NCBI GenBank assembly: GCA_015486475.1
Contig: WFRO01000413.1
Span: 1 to 5,007 of the forward strand
DNA from: Bacteroidales bacterium
GTDB lineage: Bacteria > Bacteroidota > Bacteroidia > Bacteroidales > VadinHA17
Length of the DNA: 5,007 bases
Reading direction: 5' to 3'
Shown: in pieces, positions 1 to 4,652 of the stretch
Layout of the letters: every line of letters starts with the position of its first letter
Numbering within the stretch: position 1 is the stretch's first letter
Position numbers and translations under genes: made by a program
The notes under the pieces: model-generated
The model's input: only the letters and a program-made list of their open reading frames with translations
Told to the model about the DNA's origin: nothing
Databases searched by the model: none

Positions 1-42
1 AACCACTAACCACTAACCACCAACCACTAACCACCAACCATG
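1..42 (+). repeat. Heptanucleotide tandem repeat array 1 (AACCACY), cut by left edge
   Basis: Six consecutive 7-base units are visible: AACCACT, AACCACT, AACCACC, AACCACT, AACCACC, AACCATG. They differ only at unit positions 6 and 7. The array begins at base 1, so it may continue to the left. Its last unit contains the ATG of the MBL-fold gene, and the next bases (AAC) continue the repeat into codon 2. The same family recurs at 880-1005 (opposite orientation) and 4576-4652 (same orientation). The unit is too short and has no spacers, so this is not CRISPR. It resembles in type the short tandemly repeated heptamers (STRR) known from cyanobacteria; that comparison is by unit length only. Confidence 0.95.
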
Positions 43-894
43 AACCTCTTCCCCATTCACATCTCCAACTTCAGGATTGACGGCGGCGCCATGTTCGGCG
101 TGGTGCCCAAGACCCTCTGGCAAAAGGTTTATCCTGCCGATGAGCAAAACCTCTGCAACTGGGCCCTGCGGTCGTTGCTCATAGATACGGGCAACCGCCG
201 CATCCTCATCGACAACGGCTACGGTGACAAGCAGGATGAGAAATTTTTTAAATATGTCTGGCTCAACGGCGGTGACGGCCTGGAGGGCGGCCTCCGCAAG
301 GCCGGCTATGCCCCCGAAGACATCACCGACATGGTGCTTACCCATCTCCATGCCGATCATTGCGGCGGAGGCATCCGGTACAACCGCGACCGCAGCGGCT
401 ATGAGCCCGTCTTCCCTAACGCCACCTACCGCATCAGCCGTTCCCACTGGGAATGGGCCACCCATCCCAACCCGCGCGAAAAAGATGCTTTCCTCCCCGA
501 GAACATCCTGCCCATGCAGGAAAGCGGCCAACTGGAGCTGTTGGAAAAACCCGGAGAGATCGCTCCGGGCGTGGAGCTGAGGATCTACAACGGTCATACC
601 CGCGGACAGATCATCCCTTTTATTCATTATAAAGATCGCACACTGGTTTTTATGGCCGACCTCATCCCCTCGGTGGCCCACCTGCCCCTGGTGTGGAACA
701 TGGCATACGACATTGAGCCGCTTATCACCCTGGAGGAAAAAGCTGCCTTCCTGAAAGAAGCTTATGAGAACCAATACATCCTCTTCTTCCAGCACGACCT
801 ATACCATGAATGCTGCACCCTGAAAGAAACACCCAAAGGATACCGGGCCGGCAGGATCTTTACGCTGGAGGAGTTAACAGTTCGTGGTTCGTAG
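40..894 (+). CDS. MBL-fold metallo-hydrolase (lactonase/glyoxalase II-like superfamily)
   Basis: A 284-residue cytoplasmic protein (no signal peptide) of the metallo-beta-lactamase fold. The metal-binding signature is H102-L-H104-A-D106-H107 followed by CGG. The further ligands expected for a two-metal site are H186 (GHTRGQ), D207 (MADLIP) and H252 (FFQHD), so the site looks intact and the protein is probably active. The N-terminal DGGAMFGVVPKTLW (14-27) and the overall layout resemble the AHL-lactonase-like branch of COG0491. The substrate cannot be deduced; quorum-signal hydrolysis should not be assumed. The ATG at 40 is chosen because homologs I recall start just before this DGGAMFG block; the next Met is residue 18, inside it. 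This ATG lies in a heptad repeat and has no Shine-Dalgarno sequence. The last four codons (VRGS) and the TAG stop come from the next repeat array. The downstream gene is convergent, so this may be a single-gene unit, with its promoter left of the window. Confidence 0.93.
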   Translation: MNLFPIHISNFRIDGGAMFGVVPKTLWQKVYPADEQNLCNWALRSLLIDTGNRRILIDNGYGDKQDEKFFKYVWLNGGDGLEGGLRKAGYAPEDITDMVLTHLHADHCGGGIRYNRDRSGYEPVFPNATYRISRSHWEWATHPNPREKDAFLPENILPMQESGQLELLEKPGEIAPGVELRIYNGHTRGQIIPFIHYKDRTLVFMADLIPSVAHLPLVWNMAYDIEPLITLEEKAAFLKEAYENQYILFFQHDLYHECCTLKETPKGYRAGRIFTLEELTVRGS

Positions 895-1005
895 TTCATA
901 GTTCATAGTTCGTGGTTCGTGGTTCGTGGTTCGTGGTTCATGCCCGCCCGGATGAACGCCTGCCTGGCGGCAGACAGGGATTCATCCGTTCGGACGGGGT
1001 TCGTG
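880..1005 (-). repeat. Heptanucleotide tandem repeat array 2 (GTTCGTG), interrupted by a palindromic element
   Basis: Nine consecutive units span 880-942: GTTCGTG, GTTCGTA, GTTCATA twice, GTTCGTG four times, GTTCATG. After a 56-base palindromic insert (943-998) one further GTTCGTG sits at 999-1005, still in the same 7-base phase. This is the reverse complement of the AACCACG unit, so the array is inverted relative to the arrays at 1-42 and 4576-4652. It fills most of the gap between two convergent genes, overlaps the end of the MBL gene by 15 bases and supplies its stop codon. No gene is visible in 895-1021 beyond these repeats. Confidence 0.95.
943..998. repeat. GC-rich palindromic (REP-like) element inside the heptad array
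   Basis: This 56-base block contains nested inverted repeats. CCCG (943-946) pairs with CGGG (995-998). CGGATGAA (949-956) pairs with TTCATCCG (981-988). Inside, CTGCC (960-964) pairs with GGCAG (969-973) around a TGGC loop. The outer arms are unequal, with a two-base bulge on one side and six on the other. It could form a hairpin or cruciform on either strand. Lying between convergent genes, it could help terminate transcription in both directions, although no T-run follows. It encodes nothing. Palindromes rich in CCTGCC/GGCAGG are, from memory, common between Bacteroidota genes. Confidence 0.75.
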
Positions 1006-1021
1006 GTTTAAAAGGAAGAGC

Positions 1022-1423
1022 TTATATTCTTTGCATGAGCAGTTTCAGGAGGCTGCCATAGCACAGCAGGAACAGGAGCACAGAGAGGATCACATCTGCC
1101 GGGAGGATCCGGCGCAGGGGCAGCACATGTCTCCTGAGCAACACGAAAGCCGTGATCCTCATAATGAGCTGTACCAGCAAAAACAAAAAGAGGGGGATCC
1201 CGTAAGGGCTCAGGTCACGGGCCAGTGACAGATCTCCCCGGAGGATGGCGGAAAAACTGCGGGACAAGCCGGCCGTAGGTGAAGGCTGACCGGAAAGGAG
1301 CGTATAAAAAGAAGGTACCGGATGCTCCCCTGTGGGTGGATAGGCCAGCGAATAGGCGAATACCAAAAGGATCGCTCCGGCAAAAAGAAGATTGACCGTC
1401 TGGTAACTCCTGTGGTCCGACAT
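1022..1423 (-). CDS. DUF2752-like small membrane protein with altered cysteine motif
   Basis: A 133-residue protein with hydrophobic segments at about 10-28, 76-96 and 107-128, probably in the inner membrane. The block SPTAGLSRSFSAILRGDL (48-65), followed by SPYGIPLF (72-79), matches the core of DUF2752 proteins. That core normally reads CPxCGxTRxFxxLxxGD and then NPxG. Here both cysteines are replaced (S48, A51), while P49, G52, R55 and G63-D64 are kept. The family has no established function. The start chosen is ATG at 1423, eight bases after AGGTGG. A GTG at 1435 would add four residues, but its only SD-like sequence, AAGGA, is just three bases away. The gene lies 20 bases after the DUF4190-like gene on the same strand, suggesting co-transcription. 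It is the last gene of the cluster and ends TAA before the palindrome and heptad array. Family assignment is by motif memory, so moderate. Confidence 0.78.
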   Translation of the reverse strand: MSDHRSYQTVNLLFAGAILLVFAYSLAYPPTGEHPVPSFYTLLSGQPSPTAGLSRSFSAILRGDLSLARDLSPYGIPLFLFLLVQLIMRITAFVLLRRHVLPLRRILPADVILSVLLFLLCYGSLLKLLMQRI

Positions 1424-1443
1424 GACCGGCCCCACCTGTCCTT

Positions 1444-1956
1444 TTATTTCTTTTGGATCTTCACCACCACCGTATCTACCTTCTCTGTTGTTTCCCCGGT
1501 AGTGTCATCCTCTTCCAGCTCCTCGAGGAGTTTTTCTTTATCATTTCCGGTCACCTGGATCGTTTTTTTGATGGTGATCGTATAGTTACCGGAAGTATCC
1601 ACTTCATCCTCCAGTCCCTCCAGTTCGTGTTGCAGGGTCTTCAGCTGGCGGGTCAGTCCTCTGAACCCTGCATGGGTCATCACGGGCGGGCTGGAGATGA
1701 TGAGCACCCATACGGTGGAGATGGAGGTGCCCAGGACGGATATGACCAGGGCGGTGATGATGAGGCCCTTGGCCCCCTGTCCCTGGCTGGCCTGTACCAG
1801 CGCCACAATGGCAAAGATGATCCCCAGCATCCCCGGTATCAGGGCCAGGATACCCACGCAGGGGATGGGAGCTGTGATCAGAGCAATGATGCCCAGCACC
1901 AGGGCCGCTATACCGAAACCCTGCCCGGCATTGGTCTTTTCTTTCAGTTCTTCCAT
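1444..1956 (-). CDS. DUF4190-like membrane protein with charged C-terminal tail
   Basis: A 170-residue protein. Three glycine-rich hydrophobic segments lie at about 14-29, 34-54 and 65-88. The pattern GxxxAALVLGIIALI ... GILALIPGMLGIIFAIVALVQ ... AKGLIITALVISVLG resembles DUF4190 domains: a membrane hairpin, a short polar linker (QASQGQGAKG, 55-64) and another membrane helix. After the membrane part come a short heptad-like helix (101-117, RQLKTLQHELEGLE) and a polar, strongly acidic tail with E/D/T runs (about 138-161), ending VVVKIQKK. No catalytic motif is visible and the function is unknown. The gene lies 31 bases after the thioredoxin-like gene and 20 bases before the DUF2752-like gene, all on the minus strand with no promoter-like sequence between them, so an operon is likely. 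The ATG is preceded by an A-rich stretch rather than a Shine-Dalgarno sequence. Confidence 0.82.
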   Translation of the reverse strand: MEELKEKTNAGQGFGIAALVLGIIALITAPIPCVGILALIPGMLGIIFAIVALVQASQGQGAKGLIITALVISVLGTSISTVWVLIISSPPVMTHAGFRGLTRQLKTLQHELEGLEDEVDTSGNYTITIKKTIQVTGNDKEKLLEELEEDDTTGETTEKVDTVVVKIQKK

Positions 1957-1987
1957 GATCTTGTATATTTTTCCGTGTTATTTTTCT

Positions 1988-2518
1988 CTACATCTCTCCT
2001 GCCACTTTCCGGCAGATCTTCCTGATCTCTTTTTCAAAGCTGCCGTGCGGCACCTCCACGATACGCCCCATTTCCAGCCCGTCGAGGGTAAAGATGAAGG
2101 TAGGCACCCGCTGGATCAGCAGACTGTCCGTATCGATGCCGGGGGCTTTCTTGTCGCGGTCCACATAGATCACGCGGATGTGATCGTCCGGGAGGTTCAG
2201 CGCATCGGCCACCTTATAAAAACGGGGCACTTCCCGCCGGCTGTCGGGACACCATGTGCCCATGACCACGGTGATCATCATCTCCTCCAGCAGGGGACAA
2301 TCCATCATTCGCAACAGGGCCGTGTCGGGCCGGTATGCGTCATACTCCCCGGAAAACCACTTACGGAAGGGTTCCTGCTCCATCCCTGCACGGTTACCGT
2401 ATCCCAGCAGGATCTTCCGGCCGGCCGCTTCTGAATAGACGGTACGGTTCTCTTCCTGGGCTTCCAGCAACAGGAGACCGGAAAAGAAAAGCAGGAAAAA
2501 GAGTGCAATATTTTTCAT
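1988..2518 (-). CDS. Secreted thioredoxin-like protein with a single-cysteine CPDS site
   Basis: A 176-residue protein. Residues 1-20 form a signal peptide (MKN, a hydrophobic run of FFLLFFSGLLLL type, then EA before Q21), so it is probably exported to the periplasm. The thioredoxin-fold signature is GTWCPDSRREVPRFYKV (87-103), with the fold's cis-proline at VPTFIF (P139). The active site is C90-P-D-S93 instead of CxxC: the resolving cysteine is serine. The other cysteines (C74, C169) are outside the motif. A CxxS protein usually cannot do full dithiol oxidoreduction and may act by a monothiol or isomerase mechanism, or bind partners. WCxDS-type sites before KREVPRF are, from memory, frequent in Bacteroidota, so this is probably a family trait and not damage. 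It is the first gene of the minus-strand trio. The ATG is supported by the signal peptide. It could equally be annotated as a TlpA-like or thiol reductase thioredoxin. Confidence 0.88.
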   Translation of the reverse strand: MKNIALFFLLFFSGLLLLEAQEENRTVYSEAAGRKILLGYGNRAGMEQEPFRKWFSGEYDAYRPDTALLRMMDCPLLEEMMITVVMGTWCPDSRREVPRFYKVADALNLPDDHIRVIYVDRDKKAPGIDTDSLLIQRVPTFIFTLDGLEMGRIVEVPHGSFEKEIRKICRKVAGEM

Positions 2519-2534
2519 TATTTTTTCTGCCGTT

Positions 2535-2563
2535 GAAACGTAAAAATAATAATTTCCCTGAAA
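2535..2563 (-). promoter_or_regulatory. Possible promoter for the thioredoxin-like/DUF4190/DUF2752 cluster
   Basis: On the minus strand, TTTC (2563-2560), a 17-base AT-rich spacer and TACGTTTC (2542-2535) approximate the Bacteroidota TTTG / TAnnTTTG consensus. Each box has its final G replaced by C. Transcription would begin roughly ten bases before the ATG at 2518. The spacer is at the short end of the accepted range, so this is a weak match. It is the best candidate in the 114-base gap (2519-2632) after ribD, which is AT-rich near the start codon and holds no gene. Confidence 0.35.
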
Positions 2564-2632
2564 TTCCGGTATTTGTCCGGCCCCGTTCTTTAATAATGAC
2601 GAAAGAATAACGGGAGCGTTGCTTCCGGGAGA

Positions 2633-3691
2633 TCAGAAATGATCTGTCCTGAAGAACAGGTGACAGACCGAGTCGACCAGGGGCATGATCTCTTTGGGCT
2701 GGCGCCCGGGGGAAGGAGCTTTCACCCCTTTGTGGAAGTAGCGTTCTCCCCTGAACACACGGGCTTCGTCCCACAGATCTTCCCGTATGAACTGTTCCAG
2801 CGTATATGCGCCTCCTTCGACGATCAGCGACTGGATCTGCCGTTCATACAGTTCGTCGAGGATCTGCGGCAGGATGGGTTGGGAGAAGTCTATCTTCACC
2901 GGTTCCGGGTGGGTAAGTTTTTTCGTTTTCACGTTGTTAAAGATGATCGTCGGCGCCTCATCATCGAACAGCTGCAGCGCAGGAGGCAGGCTCAGCTCCC
3001 TGTCGATGACCAGGCGCAGGGGGTTGCGGCCCCACCACTCGCGGGAGGTGAGCGCCGGGTTGTCGATCACGGCCGTCTTGCGTCCCACAAGAATGGCCTG
3101 CTCCTGTGTGCGCCAGCGGTGCACCGCCTGCCGTCCCACCGTTCCGCTGATCCAGTTGGGGCCTTCCTGTCCGGGCAGACGTTCTTCATCCAGGAATCCA
3201 TCCGCGCTCTCCGCCCATTTCAGGAGGATGTAAGGTCTTTTTTTCTCATGATAAGTAAAGAACCGGCGATTTATATAACGGCTCTCCTCTTCCAGCACGC
3301 CCGTGATCACCTCCACGCCCCCTTCCTGCATACGGACGACACCCTGCCCCCGTACCTTATCGGTGGTATCTATCGTTCCTACGACAACACGCGGGATACC
3401 TTCGCGCACGATCATGTCGGCACAGGGGGGTGTCCTGCCATGGTGCGAACAAGGCTCCAGGTTAACGTACAGGGTGGAGGTCTTCAGTAATTCCTTATCC
3501 TTCACCGACCGGACGGCCAGCACCTCGGCATGGGGCTCGCCGCTGCGGTAATGGAACCCCTCGCCGATGATATGTCCTTCATGAACGATCACCGCCCCCA
3601 CGAGCGGGTTGGGCCAGGTGGTGCCCAGCCCCCGGCGTGCCAGCTCCAGACAACGCCGCATGTACCTTTCATCCTGTTCCTTTTGGCTCAT
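2633..3691 (-). CDS. ribD: Bifunctional riboflavin biosynthesis deaminase/reductase RibD
   Basis: A 352-residue cytoplasmic enzyme catalysing two consecutive steps of riboflavin synthesis: deamination of 2,5-diamino-6-ribosylamino-4(3H)-pyrimidinone 5'-phosphate, then NADPH-dependent reduction of the ribosyl side chain. The N-terminal deaminase domain (about 5-145) has the TWPNPLVGAVIV block, H54-A-E56 (zinc ligand and catalytic glutamate) and P80-C81-SHHGRTPP-C90 (remaining zinc ligands). The reductase domain (about 150-340) begins RPYILLKWAESADG and has VHRWRTQEQAILVGRKT (190-206), DNPALTSR (210-217) and the VEGG motif (291-294). Length and both active sites agree with full-length bifunctional RibD. 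The ATG at 3691 lies ten codons before a second Met (M11), and the preceding residues fit normal RibD N-termini. No Shine-Dalgarno sequence and no clear promoter for ribD is visible; the gap to divergent prmC is only 26 bases. No other rib gene is in the window. Confidence 0.97.
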   Translation of the reverse strand: MSQKEQDERYMRRCLELARRGLGTTWPNPLVGAVIVHEGHIIGEGFHYRSGEPHAEVLAVRSVKDKELLKTSTLYVNLEPCSHHGRTPPCADMIVREGIPRVVVGTIDTTDKVRGQGVVRMQEGGVEVITGVLEEESRYINRRFFTYHEKKRPYILLKWAESADGFLDEERLPGQEGPNWISGTVGRQAVHRWRTQEQAILVGRKTAVIDNPALTSREWWGRNPLRLVIDRELSLPPALQLFDDEAPTIIFNNVKTKKLTHPEPVKIDFSQPILPQILDELYERQIQSLIVEGGAYTLEQFIREDLWDEARVFRGERYFHKGVKAPSPGRQPKEIMPLVDSVCHLFFRTDHF

Positions 3692-3713
3692 CCTGACAAG
3701 CTTTGTATCTTTG
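3682..3713 (+). promoter_or_regulatory. Bacteroidota-type promoter for prmC, probably giving a leaderless mRNA
   Basis: TTTG (3682-3685), a 20-base spacer and TATCTTTG (3706-3713) match the Bacteroidota housekeeping promoter consensus (TTTG at -33, TAnnTTTG at -7) with no mismatch and normal spacing. Only four bases (ACCT) separate the -7 box from the prmC ATG at 3718. Since transcription starts a few bases after this box, the first transcribed base should fall at or beside the A of ATG. The -33 box lies inside codons 2-4 of ribD on the opposite strand, so the prmC promoter and the ribD translation start overlap. Confidence 0.75.
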
Positions 3714-3717
3714 ACCT

Positions 3718-4590
3718 ATGCAGTCCCCGCACACTTTCGACAGCCTCATCCGTTACCTTACCCGCCAATTGCAGGAGGACCATGATCCGGCGGAAGCCCG
3801 CAACCTGGCCCGTCTGGTGACGGAAGCGGTGAGCGGCCGCAGTCACACACAACTGCTGCGTGACGGTGCGCTGCCCTTCCCGCAGGAACTGTTGCCGAAA
3901 GTTAATAATATTCTCCGGCAATTGAAAGCCCGCAAACCCCTGCAATATGTCCTGGGAGAGACGACTTTTTACCACTGCCGTATTACCCTGAACCCGTCAG
4001 TGCTCATCCCCCGCCCCGAGACCGAAGAGCTGGCGGACCGGGTGATCCGTTTGCTGGAAAAGAAAAAAGAACCTTTCACGATCCTGGACATCGGCACCGG
4101 GAGCGGATGCATCGCCATAGCCCTCGCAAAAAACCTGCCGCAGGCGACGGTCGTGGCCTCGGACATCTCCGGGGAAGCGCTGGAAACCGCCCGCGAGAAC
4201 GCCCGCCTCAACAGAGTGACGGTGCATTTTTACCGGGAGGACATACTGCACCCGGGGAGCCCCCCGAAAAAGAGACTGCAGTGTATAGTCTCCAACCCGC
4301 CTTACATTCCCCTCTCCGAAAAAAAGGGCCTGCAACCGGAGGTAAGAGAATATGAGCCGTCCGGAGCCCTCTTTGTGCCCGACCGGGACCCTTTGCTCTT
4401 CTACCGGGCTATTGCCGGTTATGCCGGTAAATACCTGGCTAAGGAGGGCCTGCTGATGGTCGAATGCCATGAAAGATATGCTGAAGCAGTAAAAATATTG
4501 TTTGAGCAGCAGGGATTCGATAAAACCGGAGTGATCCGCGACATCAACGGCAAAAAACGTTTTGTAACAGCATACAACCCCCAACCCTAA
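3718..4590 (+). CDS. prmC: Peptide chain release factor N5-glutamine methyltransferase PrmC (HemK)
   Basis: A 290-residue cytoplasmic SAM-dependent methyltransferase that modifies the glutamine of the GGQ motif in release factors RF1 and RF2, raising termination efficiency. The N-terminal helical domain (1-75) is followed by KPLQYVLGETTFYHCRI (73-89) and the LIPRPETEEL loop (96-105). The SAM-binding motif is LDIGTGSGCIAIALA (123-137) with the acidic D149 after the next strand. The substrate-glutamine motif N193-P-P-Y196 is intact. Length is close to the usual 275-295. The ATG at 3718 is the only plausible start: no other Met occurs before the methyltransferase core, and the first residues align with normal PrmC. 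It has no room for a Shine-Dalgarno sequence between promoter and ATG. The final four codons (NPQP) and TAA stop are formed by degenerate heptad repeats. recX follows 52 bases later on the same strand, probably co-transcribed. Confidence 0.97.
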   Translation: MQSPHTFDSLIRYLTRQLQEDHDPAEARNLARLVTEAVSGRSHTQLLRDGALPFPQELLPKVNNILRQLKARKPLQYVLGETTFYHCRITLNPSVLIPRPETEELADRVIRLLEKKKEPFTILDIGTGSGCIAIALAKNLPQATVVASDISGEALETARENARLNRVTVHFYREDILHPGSPPKKRLQCIVSNPPYIPLSEKKGLQPEVREYEPSGALFVPDRDPLLFYRAIAGYAGKYLAKEGLLMVECHERYAEAVKILFEQQGFDKTGVIRDINGKKRFVTAYNPQP

Positions 4591-4652
4591 ACCTCAAACC
4601 ACGAACCACCAACCACCAACCACGAACCACGAACTACCAACCATGAACTACT
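4576..4652 (+). repeat. Heptanucleotide tandem repeat array 3 (AACCACS), joining prmC to recX
   Basis: Eleven units in one 7-base phase: AACCCCC, AACCCTA, AACCTCA (degenerate), AACCACG, AACCACC twice, AACCACG twice, AACTACC, AACCATG, AACTACT. The well-conserved part is 4597-4645. The degenerate left end forms the last codons and stop of prmC; the right end contains the ATG of recX. Orientation matches the array at 1-42. The 13-base string ACCAACCATGAAC occurs both at 33-45 and at 4636-4648, each time placing ATG as the start codon of the next gene. Confidence 0.93.

Noticed and set aside
13..795. Long open frame (260 codons) on the minus strand opposite the MBL-fold gene
   Set aside because: The plus-strand protein has a complete conserved active site. 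The antisense frame has no recognisable domain and is explained by the C-rich third codon positions of the real gene.
1424..1435. GTG at 1435 as start of the DUF2752-like gene
   Set aside because: The SD-like AAGGA is only three bases from the GTG, whereas ATG at 1423 has AGGTGG eight bases upstream. The four extra residues add nothing conserved. It remains possible.
1453..2025. Plus-strand open frame (190 codons) across the DUF4190-like gene
   Set aside because: It is rich in H, D, G and Q without domain structure, while the minus strand gives clear membrane helices and a DUF4190-like pattern.
2612..2626. Hairpin after ribD as an intrinsic terminator
   Set aside because: The stem GGAAGC/GCTCCC on the ribD strand has an A-C mismatch, is only six pairs long and is followed by a mixed sequence, not a T-run.
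2639..3490. Long plus-strand open frame (283 codons) opposite ribD
   Set aside because: RibD is certain from both catalytic domains. The antisense translation has no family resemblance and is a GC-bias shadow.
3692..3717. A promoter for ribD in the divergent gap
   Set aside because: The minus strand contains no TAnnTTTG-like box between the ribD start and about 3800, so I cannot place one.
3997..4584. Minus-strand open frame (195 codons) opposite prmC
   Set aside because: prmC has intact SAM and NPPY motifs; the antisense frame shows no motif.
4576..4652. CRISPR array or telomere-like repeats
   Set aside because: Units are 7 bases with no spacers, so this is not CRISPR. The arrays lie between and inside gene ends of a housekeeping region, not at a replicon end.
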